Assembly: GCA_045660445.1 (NCBI GenBank)
Contig: JAZRDR010000004.1
Location: forward strand, 1 to 60,522
DNA: 60,522 nt
Source of the DNA: Faeciplasma sp045660445
GTDB taxonomy: Bacteria > Bacillota > Clostridia > Oscillospirales > Ruminococcaceae
Direction of reading: 5' to 3'
A program made the translations under genes and the position numbers. How positions within the stretch are numbered: position 1 is the stretch's first letter; each line of letters begins with the position of its first letter. Of the stretch, positions 15,186 to 23,031 are shown one piece after another. Below the pieces are notes generated by a model. That model worked only from the letters and a program-made list of their open reading frames with translations. It ran no database searches and was not told the origin of the DNA.

Positions 15186-16337
15186 ATGTCAATGCTTAAT
15201 GAAGCCCGCAGAGGCACTTTGACCAACGACCGTGACCGCTCGTTTATGGGAAGAGTTAAGGAGCTTTTGCCTTGGAAGGGTGACGACACGAAAGAGATCA
15301 TGAGAAAAATGATCTATATCGTGGCTGTTGTTTGTTTGGTATATTCGCTTTACGATGCAGTTATATTTGAATTCGGTTCGAGCGAGATGCATGCAGATAC
15401 CGATTATTTAAAGGATCTGTATCAGCAAGGCGGAGTTTTGCCGAATGAAAACACAAACAATGACAATACTCTTTCCGATAACAATCAAGGCGTTGTAACA
15501 GATCCCTCGGACAATAATAATGAACAACCCGAAACCTCTGACGATAACGACGATCAGCAGGATACAGTTGTTTCACCTTATCCCGATGGGATGTTATCAA
15601 ACTTCCAGGCGCTTTATGACATAAATTCAGACATCATTGGCTGGTTAAATATTCCCGGACTTGCTGATGACAGCGGAAACGACTATATCAACTACCCTGT
15701 CGTTCAGACAAAGGATAACGATTATTATTTGGATCACGACTTCTTTAAAACTGAGAAGGAATATGGCGCATTGTTTGCCGACTATCACGTTAAGATTACT
15801 GAAAGTTCAGGTCCTGACAACACGATCATTTATGGACACAACATGGGCGCAGGAACGTTTTTCAGCCACCTGCACGACTATAAAAAACGTGCATCCTTTG
15901 TTAAGGAGCACAACATAATCACCTATAGCACTTTGTGGGAAGAAAACGACTATATCATTGTTGGATGCTTCTTAACGGGTGTTAAGGATGAGCAGGACAA
16001 TCAACCGATGTTTAGATATCATTATTGCTTCAACTTTGATGATATGTCTGACTTTGATTATTGGTATAAGAATCTTGAGTATAGAAACTATTACATCACT
16101 GATATTGAATGTACGATAGATGATGAATATATAACCTTGTCGACCTGCTCGACAGAGTTTTATGATTCGAGATTTGTAGTTATTGCAAGAAAACTGCGCG
16201 AGGGCGAGGATCCCACCAGGTACACTTACATCTCGAATCCGAATGCCCACAAGCCCGCTATTTTCTATGAAGCATATGGATTGGAAGTGCCTGTGGACAA
16301 CGGTCCTGATTACGAATATTACGTTCCAGAAGATTAA
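15186..16337 (+). CDS. Class B sortase 1 (membrane-anchored)
   Basis: A 383-residue sortase. An N-terminal cytoplasmic stretch precedes one membrane segment (about 42-61), then an Asn/Asp-rich low-complexity linker (about 85-130), then the catalytic domain. The triad is visible: H218 in YGHNM, C321 in LSTCS and R329 in DSRFVV. Class B enzymes cleave NP(Q/K)TN-like signals and attach proteins to peptidoglycan, or build spore- or heme-related surface structures. It starts right after pncC (5-base gap) with AAAGGATAG and is followed by a second sortase, then a SpoIID-like protein. No obvious sorting-signal substrate is encoded here. Confidence 0.92.
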   Translation: MSMLNEARRGTLTNDRDRSFMGRVKELLPWKGDDTKEIMRKMIYIVAVVCLVYSLYDAVIFEFGSSEMHADTDYLKDLYQQGGVLPNENTNNDNTLSDNNQGVVTDPSDNNNEQPETSDDNDDQQDTVVSPYPDGMLSNFQALYDINSDIIGWLNIPGLADDSGNDYINYPVVQTKDNDYYLDHDFFKTEKEYGALFADYHVKITESSGPDNTIIYGHNMGAGTFFSHLHDYKKRASFVKEHNIITYSTLWEENDYIIVGCFLTGVKDEQDNQPMFRYHYCFNFDDMSDFDYWYKNLEYRNYYITDIECTIDDEYITLSTCSTEFYDSRFVVIARKLREGEDPTRYTYISNPNAHKPAIFYEAYGLEVPVDNGPDYEYYVPED

Positions 16338-16380
16338 TACAAACGCAAAAACACTTTTTGATTATGAAAGGAAAATTCAG

Positions 16381-17286
16381 ATGACAAAACCGTTTATTCT
16401 TTTTGGCAAGAGGGCTGTGTGCTTAGGTCTTGCTTTGATCATGACTTTAGCTCTTTGTGCCTGCAACGAGGTTGCGCAGGAAAACCCTGATGTTGTAACA
16501 ACCGAACCTACTGTTGTTACAACAGAACCTACTGTCACAACAACAGAGCCTACCACGACAGAGCCTATCGTTACAGAGCCGCCTGCTCCCGAGCCTTTGG
16601 AAAAATATCTTTCCTATTACGAAGAGAACAACGACTTTGTCGGCTGGATCTCTATCCCCTCTTTAACAAAATCTAACGGCGATATGTGGATCGACTATGC
16701 AGTTTTGCAGGCAGACGACAACAAAAAATATTTAGACACCGACTTTTGGGGCAAGAAGACCGACGGCGGTTGGATATATGCCGACTATAAGGTGCCGATA
16801 ACAGAATATGATCACGCTGACAACATCACCCTTTACGGTCACAGCATGAAGGACGGCAGCTTCTTCAGACACGTTTTGGATTATCAGTCTAAGGGTGTAG
16901 ATTTCTTAAAGGAAAACTATATCATTAACTTTGATACACGCTGGGAAGAGAACCAGTATGTTATTGTTGCTTGCTTCCTTGTTGGAATTTACGACTGGCA
17001 GGATGAGGACGAGCCCTTGTTTGAATATTTCAAGTGTAGAAACTTTGAAACTGAAGAAGATTTCAACTATTTCTATGATAACATAATGCTCAGAACCTAT
17101 TATAACAGCGAAATAGAATGTGAATATGGCGATGAGTTTATAACTCTTTCGACTTGTGCATATACCTTCAGCGACTCGAGATTTGTAGTCGTTGCAAGAA
17201 AGGTTAGAGACGGCGAAGACATTTCGGGTTATGCAGATACATATACAAAGAACAAAAACAAGCATATGCCCTCTATCGTGGACTGA
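16381..17286 (+). CDS. Class B sortase 2 with lipoprotein signal peptide
   Basis: A 301-residue sortase B. It begins with a signal peptide ending L-C-A-C, so Cys28 is likely lipid-modified; this differs from the membrane helix of sortase 1. A Thr/Pro/Glu linker of TTEPTV repeats (about 38-72) follows. The catalytic triad is H154 (YGHSM), C259 (LSTCA) and R267 (DSRFVV). I use the ATG after GAAAGGAAAATTC; a longer frame overlapping sortase 1 would destroy the signal peptide. The two sortases are related over their catalytic parts, suggesting duplication. Confidence 0.88.
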   Translation: MTKPFILFGKRAVCLGLALIMTLALCACNEVAQENPDVVTTEPTVVTTEPTVTTTEPTTTEPIVTEPPAPEPLEKYLSYYEENNDFVGWISIPSLTKSNGDMWIDYAVLQADDNKKYLDTDFWGKKTDGGWIYADYKVPITEYDHADNITLYGHSMKDGSFFRHVLDYQSKGVDFLKENYIINFDTRWEENQYVIVACFLVGIYDWQDEDEPLFEYFKCRNFETEEDFNYFYDNIMLRTYYNSEIECEYGDEFITLSTCAYTFSDSRFVVVARKVRDGEDISGYADTYTKNKNKHMPSIVD

Positions 17287-17322
17287 TAGATAACCTTCAT
17301 AGCAGCGAAAGGAGCTTTGGAT

Positions 17323-18837
17323 TTGAAGGAAAAATTTACTGTTAAGCGAATGATAATCGTTGTGGGAATCGTTGCTATGTATGCAGTTGCATTTTCAATG
17401 ATAACCACGGTTGCAAAGGATGCAATTTTAAACGATGTCATTTCGAAAAACTATATCACCAAGGCTGAGGTTGATAAAAATCCCGAGGCTGAGAATATAG
17501 TTGACACAAATGAAGACGTTGAGGAGATCGTTTCGAAGGCTGACATTAACGAATATGAAGATATTCAGAACGAAGCCACAAGTGTTACGACAGTTACAAC
17601 TGTAACTACCACAGAAACAACCCCTCCGACAAGCGTTACAACACCTCCAAGTGTGACAACTCCCGATACAACGACCACCAAGGAAACAACTGTTACCACA
17701 ACAACCAAAGAAGAGACTACCACTGTCCCCTCGACCTCTGCGCCAGAATCGGAAGAAGAGGTTGAGATCGAGGATGAGGAAGAAGAGGACGAAGATATCC
17801 GAGTTGTTGAGGATGAAGAGGACGAAGTTGTTATCGAGGATCACGAGGACGATGAAGGCGAAGTTACCGTTTTGGACGACTGGATGTCGGTTGATGACGA
17901 ATGGCTTGCAAGCGTGTTAGAGGAATATTATGCAAGCCTTGGCAACACAGATAACGGAAGCCAAGAAAACGAATGGATCCCGAACACAAGCACTCCCGGA
18001 TTTTATCCCCAGGATAACCTTAACACCTCGAACAGCTGGAAAAACGAAGTTTTGACCATATACAACAAAAAAACAGGCAAATATGTGACAGACACCGCGT
18101 TTAATCTTGTTTGCAAGATCACATTTAACGAGGTTGGAACCTCGATGCACGAAGAGGCAATTAAAGCTCAGGCAGTTGCCGCTTATACTTATATCAAGCA
18201 CTATATCAACAAGGGTGAGATACCAAGCATAAGCATGAAGGATGAGATTCCCGATAAGGTGCTTAGATGTGTTGAAGCAGTTGACGGACTTGCAATCTAT
18301 TATGACAATGAATATATTATGTCCTGCTTCTCAGCTTCTACCGGTGGATATTCTGCTGCAAGTGAAAACGTTTGGGGCGGATATAGGGCTTATTTGAGAT
18401 CGGTTAAGAACGATTATGACTATTTAGACTCGAAAAACTATGGACGTGTTACCACATACACAATGGCTGAAGTGAAGAAGGCTATTGAAGATAACACCGA
18501 CATCAAATTGTCATCCAACCCTGAAAATTGGATTCAGATCATAAATCACGTTGACAACATATATGCAGGCCAGCTTGCGATCGATGGACACACATCGGCA
18601 TATATTTCGGGCAAGGAACGCACTATCACGGGTTATGCATTCAGAACTTATATTTTGGGCATCAGATCGACCTGCTTCAGTGTTAGCTATAACAACGGAG
18701 TGTTCACATTTGTGACCTATGGATACGGTCACGGTGTTGGAATGTCGCAAAACGGTGCAAATCTTTATGCGACCTATGGCGGATATACTTTTGATCAGAT
18801 CTTGCATCATTACTATACTGATGTTGTGATTAAGTAA
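17323..18837 (+). CDS. SpoIID/LytB-domain cell-wall protein with Thr-rich linker
   Basis: A 504-residue envelope protein: one N-terminal membrane anchor (about 9-30), a Thr/Pro-rich stretch (about 88-140), a strongly acidic stretch (about 145-185), then a SpoIID domain (about 235-504). The domain shows ITFNEVG (the Glu is the catalytic position in SpoIID transglycosylases), EAIKAQAVAAYTYI and the ending GYGHGVGMSQNGANLYA. SpoIID-type enzymes cut denuded peptidoglycan glycans. The size and linkers differ from sporulation SpoIID, so a vegetative wall role is possible. The TTG eight bases after GGAG is preferred. Confidence 0.85.
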   Translation: MKEKFTVKRMIIVVGIVAMYAVAFSMITTVAKDAILNDVISKNYITKAEVDKNPEAENIVDTNEDVEEIVSKADINEYEDIQNEATSVTTVTTVTTTETTPPTSVTTPPSVTTPDTTTTKETTVTTTTKEETTTVPSTSAPESEEEVEIEDEEEEDEDIRVVEDEEDEVVIEDHEDDEGEVTVLDDWMSVDDEWLASVLEEYYASLGNTDNGSQENEWIPNTSTPGFYPQDNLNTSNSWKNEVLTIYNKKTGKYVTDTAFNLVCKITFNEVGTSMHEEAIKAQAVAAYTYIKHYINKGEIPSISMKDEIPDKVLRCVEAVDGLAIYYDNEYIMSCFSASTGGYSAASENVWGGYRAYLRSVKNDYDYLDSKNYGRVTTYTMAEVKKAIEDNTDIKLSSNPENWIQIINHVDNIYAGQLAIDGHTSAYISGKERTITGYAFRTYILGIRSTCFSVSYNNGVFTFVTYGYGHGVGMSQNGANLYATYGGYTFDQILHHYYTDVVIK

Positions 18838-18840
18838 TCA

Positions 18841-18920
18841 GCGCGAGGCTGTCGATAGGCGCAGCCGAGCCGCTGAGTGATAACGAAGCGTGCGAGGAAC
18901 GGCAATCGGCGCCGAGCGGG
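18841..18920. repeat. GC-rich intergenic element, family B (copy 7)
   Basis: Second family B block, between the SpoIID-like gene and the SDR gene, in the same orientation as the first and at the same kind of place (after a stop codon within a co-directional run). Confidence 0.75.
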
Positions 18921-18959
18921 ACGGCAAGCAGATTTACAAATCAATTGAGGTGAAACACA

Positions 18960-19688
18960 ATGAAAGTTGCGCTTGTTACAGGCGGATCCCGCGGGATTGG
19001 CGCGGCAACTGCTTTAGCATTATCAAGGCTTGGCTATGCTGTGGCTGTTAACTATGTTAATAACTGCGGTGCGGCAAACGATACAGTTAAAAGAATTGTT
19101 GATGACGGCGGAAATGCAATGGCATTTAAGGCTGATATCTCAAAACCCGATGAAATTGGAGAGATGTTTGGCAAAATATCCTCATCATTAGGCGATATTG
19201 AGGTTTTGGTAAATAATGCTGGGATATCTTACATTGGGCTTTTGCAGGACATGAGCGACGACGATATTATGCGCCAGGCTGAAGTTAACCTTTTAGGAGC
19301 GATTTATTGCTCACGCGAAGCTGTAAAAAAAATGATCCCCAAAAAATCGGGAACCATTATAAACATATCCTCGATGTGGGGAGAGGTTGGAGCATCTTGC
19401 GAAGCTGTATACTCGGCGTGTAAGGCAGGCGTTATCGGATTTACTAAAGCTTTGGCAAAAGAAGTTGGACCGAGTGGGATAAGAGTGAACTGCGTTTCGC
19501 CCGGAGTTATCAACACCGAGATGAACAGTGAGCTTGACGACGAAGCTATTGACGCTTTATGTCAGGACACTCCCCTTTTGAGAATCGGAACACCCGAGGA
19601 TGTTGCAAAGACCGTTGCTTTTTTAGCAAGCGACAAGGCAAGCTTTGTAACCGGACAGATCTTCTCGGTTAACGGTGGGATAATTTAA
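18960..19688 (+). CDS. SDR-family oxidoreductase, 3-oxoacyl-ACP reductase-like
   Basis: A 242-residue classical short-chain dehydrogenase. The Rossmann motif TGGSRGIG (7-14), NNAG (86-89) and the catalytic S138, Y151, K155 (YSACK) are present; the SVNGG end is typical of FabG-like proteins. It uses NAD(P)H to reduce a keto group. With acpS nearby a role in fatty acid synthesis is possible, but SDR proteins are too varied to be certain. The start follows TTGAGGTGAAACACA. Confidence 0.85.
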   Translation: MKVALVTGGSRGIGAATALALSRLGYAVAVNYVNNCGAANDTVKRIVDDGGNAMAFKADISKPDEIGEMFGKISSSLGDIEVLVNNAGISYIGLLQDMSDDDIMRQAEVNLLGAIYCSREAVKKMIPKKSGTIINISSMWGEVGASCEAVYSACKAGVIGFTKALAKEVGPSGIRVNCVSPGVINTEMNSELDDEAIDALCQDTPLLRIGTPEDVAKTVAFLASDKASFVTGQIFSVNGGII

Positions 19689-19699
19689 ATGACGTAAAA

Positions 19700-19779
19700 G
19701 CAGCCGCAGTGCGAATTTAAGCGGCGGTGCCGCCCCGAAGGGGCGTGCGGCAGGCGCGGTTTCGCGCGCGGCGGGCAAG
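19700..19779. repeat. GC-rich intergenic element (copy 8)
   Basis: GC-rich block between the SDR and the next membrane protein. It contains CGCCCC-GAA-GGGGCG, a 6-bp hairpin with a GAA loop that recurs after spmB. Confidence 0.6.
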
Positions 19780-19808
19780 ACATATATAAAACAAAAGGAG
19801 CAATAATC

Positions 19809-20303
19809 ATGGAAGGCATTAGAGAGCAGCTTGTTAAAAAGCCGGTGACAGGATCGGACAAGGTTAAGACATACGGTGTTTTGGCGGTGGCGCTTTTGGT
19901 AGCTGTTATCATATTTATGTTAATCAATATCTATTTAGGCTCTACAATGATAATTGTTGCAATCATTCTTGCGGGAGTTATTTTATGGGGCGGATATTGG
20001 CTTACGGGCGAATTCAGCGTTGAATATGAATATTGCTTTTCTGCAGGCGAGCTTTCTGTAGACAAGATCATTAACCAAAGAAGAAGAAAGCCGATGTGCT
20101 CTTTTGAGCTTAGAACGGCAGACAGCTTTACAAAGTCTCCTAAGAAGCTTCCTGATGTTACTGTAATTGATGCTTGCGGCGATCATGGCGAACAATATGC
20201 TATTGAATATACTGACCGCAAATATGGTCGTTGTGTTTTCTTATTCACTCCCGATGAGAGAATGATTGAGGCCATTAAACCCTATTTACCGAGGATGCTT
20301 TGA
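19809..20303 (+). CDS. Small two-helix membrane protein (DUF6106-like)
   Basis: A 164-residue protein. Two adjacent hydrophobic segments (about 23-42 and 46-62) follow a short cytoplasmic start; the remaining 100 residues are soluble, with FSVEYEYCFSAGELSVDKI and a basic INQRRRKP patch. It resembles a family of uncharacterised Clostridial membrane proteins that I would provisionally equate with DUF6106. It immediately precedes acpS, with only two bases between stop and start. No function can be assigned. Confidence 0.8.
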   Translation: MEGIREQLVKKPVTGSDKVKTYGVLAVALLVAVIIFMLINIYLGSTMIIVAIILAGVILWGGYWLTGEFSVEYEYCFSAGELSVDKIINQRRRKPMCSFELRTADSFTKSPKKLPDVTVIDACGDHGEQYAIEYTDRKYGRCVFLFTPDERMIEAIKPYLPRML

Positions 20304-20305
20304 TC

Positions 20306-20662
20306 ATGAGAGTTGGAATTGACAGCGTTGATCTTGACAGAATTGAGAAAAGCCTTGAGATAAAAGGCTTTAGCGACAAGGTATACTCGTTGAAAGAGCG
20401 TATTTTCTTGGCAGTAAAGAAGAATCCTGTTCCCTCTGCAGCGGGAAATTTCGCGGCTAAAGAGGCTTTTTCAAAAGCACTTGGAACGGGTGTAAGAGGA
20501 TTTGCACTTAACGAGGTATCCATCTTAAGAGACGACTTGGGCGCGCCTTACATTGAGCTTTTAGGAAGGGCAAAAGAATGTGCCCAGGGACTTGAATTCA
20601 CAGTAAGCATAACACACACCGATACGGTTGCAACTGCCATTGTTATTGCATATGAAAAGTAA
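20306..20662 (+). CDS. acpS: Holo-[acyl-carrier-protein] synthase
   Basis: A 118-residue AcpS, which transfers 4'-phosphopantetheine from CoA to ACP. The metal-binding D6 in VGIDSVDLDRIE and E53 in NFAAKEAFSKALGTG are present, as is SITHTDTVATA near the end (often SISHE). The ATG is preferred over a TTG six bases earlier that overlaps the previous stop. It overlaps the start of nnrD by 11 bases, a common pairing in Bacillota. Confidence 0.92.
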   Translation: MRVGIDSVDLDRIEKSLEIKGFSDKVYSLKERIFLAVKKNPVPSAAGNFAAKEAFSKALGTGVRGFALNEVSILRDDLGAPYIELLGRAKECAQGLEFTVSITHTDTVATAIVIAYEK

Positions 20663-21638
20663 GTTTATAAGTGTTGAGGACTTTAGAGCCGCTGAAAAAC
20701 GTGCTTTAGAGCATGACATCTCGATGAAGAAAGCTATCAAGCCAAATGGCGGAGATATCGAATTGATAAATAAGCGTAAAGTAATTAAGCTTGTCAAAAA
20801 GCGTTCCCCTAATTCACATAAAGGGAGCTTTGGCAGGCTTGTTTGCGTTGTAGGATCAGACAGATTTATGGGTGCAGCACAGATATCCTCGCTTGCAGCA
20901 CTCAGATCGGGAGTTGGGCTTTTAGAGGTTATAACCACCGAAAATAGCGCTATCGCGCTGAGTGAGGCTGCGAAAGAGGCAACACTTTTGCCATTAGAAA
21001 GCGGAGCTGACGGTTTTATTGTGGCAAGTGAAAACGCTTTACACAAGATCGAAGATTCAGCTAGAAAAGCTGATGCTGTTTTGATTGGTTGTGGACTGGG
21101 AAACACCTTGGACACTTTTAAAATATTAGAAAAAGTAATCGAATCTGCAAATTGTCCCATTATCATTGATGCAGATGGTATAAACGCGCTGTCATCAAGC
21201 ATAGAATTGCTTAGAAAAGCAAAGACAGACGTTATTTTAACCCCTCACCCTGCCGAGCTTGCAAGGTTGTGCAACGCTGATTTGAAAGACGTTTTGCTCG
21301 ACAGATATCATTATGCCAAGCAATTGAGCGATGAATTTGGTGTGACGGTGGTTGCAAAATCTGCAACAACGCTTATCCTCTCGAAAGGCAAGGATCAACT
21401 TTCTGTTTTCGGGAACGATGGGCTTGCAAAGGGTGGAAGCGGCGATCTTTTAGCAGGATTGATCTCATCATTTGCGGCACAGGGATACTCTGCAAACGAA
21501 GCTTGTGTGATCGGCGTTTCGATTTTGGGACTCTCTTGTGAGAAAGTTTCTAAGAAACTATCAAGAACAGCGATGCTTGCGAGCGACATTTTAAACGGTC
21601 TGCCTTTGGTTTTTAGGAAAATTGAGAGGCTGAGGTAG
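20652..21638 (+). CDS. nnrD: ADP-dependent NAD(P)HX dehydratase
   Basis: A 328-residue metabolite-repair kinase-fold enzyme that regenerates NAD(P)H from its hydrates. Core motifs are RSPNSHKGSFGRL (51-63), TPHPAELARL (197-206) and the nucleotide-binding GGSGD (261-265). The first 25 residues (ISVEDFRAAEKRALEHDIS) look like the beginning of the NnrE epimerase domain of bifunctional Nnr proteins, but the roughly 200-residue epimerase body is missing. The ATG lies inside acpS, giving translational coupling. Confidence 0.88.
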   Translation: MKSKFISVEDFRAAEKRALEHDISMKKAIKPNGGDIELINKRKVIKLVKKRSPNSHKGSFGRLVCVVGSDRFMGAAQISSLAALRSGVGLLEVITTENSAIALSEAAKEATLLPLESGADGFIVASENALHKIEDSARKADAVLIGCGLGNTLDTFKILEKVIESANCPIIIDADGINALSSSIELLRKAKTDVILTPHPAELARLCNADLKDVLLDRYHYAKQLSDEFGVTVVAKSATTLILSKGKDQLSVFGNDGLAKGGSGDLLAGLISSFAAQGYSANEACVIGVSILGLSCEKVSKKLSRTAMLASDILNGLPLVFRKIERLR

Positions 21639-21639
21639 A

Positions 21640-22155
21640 TTGAAAAGATTTGGACTTATTGTTTTAGCAGTTATGGTTTTATTTTGCGGATGCACTGTGA
21701 GTGGCACTCAAGAAAGTGTGTTCCCTGCGATGTTCTCATCAACTGTACAGATCGAATTCGGTGATATGGTTTATGAAGCAAGCGTTACAAGATATGCTGA
21801 TTCGAACTGGGTGGTTGAATTTTTGGCTCCTGAGGCTGTAAAGGGGCTTATCTTTACGACCGAAGGCGAAAGCACAGAGATCTCGTTCAACGGATTACAC
21901 TTCACATTCGACTCGGAGAAGTTCCCCGTGGGGTCTGTCGTGTCGATGCTTACGAAGTCGATCGACAGGATCGTTCCTTGTGAGCTGACGGTTGTTCAGG
22001 GTGACACGACCGATTTTGCATCGGGCGAGATCGACGGCGCAAGCTTTGCTTTAACGCTTGATAAGAACGGCACTCCCCTTTCGCTTGAGTTTGGTGACAG
22101 CGGAATGAAAGTGACTTTTGTGGAGTTTGAAAGACTTGAAGTGACTACGGAATAG
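21640..22155 (+). CDS. Small lipoprotein of unknown function
   Basis: A 171-residue protein starting at TTG one base after the nnrD stop, with GAGGCTGAGG as ribosome binding site. MKRFGLIVLAVMVLFCGC is a lipoprotein signal with the modified Cys at residue 18. The mature part is beta-rich and acidic (VQIEFGDMVYEASVTRY, FTTEGESTEISFNGLHF), in the manner of LolA-like or other small beta folds. Last gene of the run that starts with the cysteine desulfurase. Confidence 0.75.
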   Translation: MKRFGLIVLAVMVLFCGCTVSGTQESVFPAMFSSTVQIEFGDMVYEASVTRYADSNWVVEFLAPEAVKGLIFTTEGESTEISFNGLHFTFDSEKFPVGSVVSMLTKSIDRIVPCELTVVQGDTTDFASGEIDGASFALTLDKNGTPLSLEFGDSGMKVTFVEFERLEVTTE

Positions 22156-22158
22156 AAA

Positions 22159-22185
22159 AAAGGCACCCATTTGGGTGCCTTAACT
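22159..22185. terminator. Bidirectional terminator ending the 11-gene run
   Basis: AAGGCACCC-ATTT-GGGTGCCTT, with A and T runs on both sides, between convergent genes. Confidence 0.8.
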
Positions 22186-22187
22186 TT

Positions 22188-22937
22188 TTATATACCTAGA
22201 ATCTGTTTAATGCGCCTGAGGAAGTATTCTTCATCCTTGGGCGAATAGTAAAAATGACCGGAATTCTCTAAAACCTCGACAAAAATATTGCGATTTCCCT
22301 TTAGATATTCCTTTGCGGAATATAAAACGAGCTCGTCGTTTCGGGACTGAAAAACGTATGTGGGAACGGATATCCCGGGAATTATCTTTCGGGTGTCATA
22401 GATAAGCTCGAAAAGCTCTAAAAACCGCGGTATCCAGCCGAGGTATTTCCAGATTTGCTTGTCGGGTTCGACACTGCAGGCATCGCGAGTGGCGAGGGTT
22501 AGAACATCGTCGTCTTTTATTCTATCATAAACAAGCTTCATCGAGCTTGACATCATGCTTGGATGGACATAAACCTTAAGCGGAACTGCGAAGAGTATCA
22601 TCTTCTTCACCTTATCGCAATGATTAAGTGACTGATTCAGCGAAAGAAGCGTGCCCATTGAATGCGCGATGATTATGACATTCTCGTACTTTTTGCAGAG
22701 ATAATCGCAGGTGTTGCTAACCTGCTGCTTCCACTTTTCCATTGAGGTTTCGGAAAAATCCTCGACCGATTTGCCGTGACCGTCGAGCATGATGCAATAT
22801 ACCGACCAGTTTTCAGGAAGGATAGGTATGATATTTTTAAAATGATTGGGCGAGCCGACGATTCCGTGTATGCACAAAACTGCGGTATCAGAGCCTTTAA
22901 CCTCGCGGATATATTCTTGGTGGCAAAGCTGGTTCAT
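22188..22937 (-). CDS. Alpha/beta hydrolase (monoacylglycerol lipase/carboxylesterase-like)
   Basis: A 249-residue cytoplasmic serine hydrolase. LCIHGIVGSPNHFK supplies the oxyanion region, AHSMGTLLS the nucleophile elbow (GxSxG variant HSMG), and ENSGHFYY the catalytic His; an Asp in QSRNDELV is the likely acid. It resembles Est30-type carboxylesterases and S33 family lipases that act on short acyl esters. The start follows AAAGGAGGTTATCA. Its promoter must overlap the pnp terminator just upstream, where TATAAT is visible but the -35 is weak. Confidence 0.85.
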   Translation of the reverse strand: MNQLCHQEYIREVKGSDTAVLCIHGIVGSPNHFKNIIPILPENWSVYCIMLDGHGKSVEDFSETSMEKWKQQVSNTCDYLCKKYENVIIIAHSMGTLLSLNQSLNHCDKVKKMILFAVPLKVYVHPSMMSSSMKLVYDRIKDDDVLTLATRDACSVEPDKQIWKYLGWIPRFLELFELIYDTRKIIPGISVPTYVFQSRNDELVLYSAKEYLKGNRNIFVEVLENSGHFYYSPKDEEYFLRRIKQILGI

Positions 22938-22990
22938 TGATAACCTCCTTTGAAGCTAAAACAACACCTACTAATTAAATTATACAAAAA

Positions 22991-23025
22991 GACCGCCCAA
23001 GGTGCAACACCCTGAGCGGTTAATT
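22991..23025 (-). terminator. Terminator of pnp
   Basis: A 12-bp stem CCGCTCAGGGTG/CACCTTGGGCGG (with wobbles) on the minus strand, followed by TCTTTTTG. Confidence 0.8.
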
Positions 23026-23031
23026 TTTATA

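Noticed and set aside
14961..20303. Prophage or transposon in the sortase region
   Set aside because: No integrase, transposase or phage structural genes; only GC-rich blocks without coding capacity.
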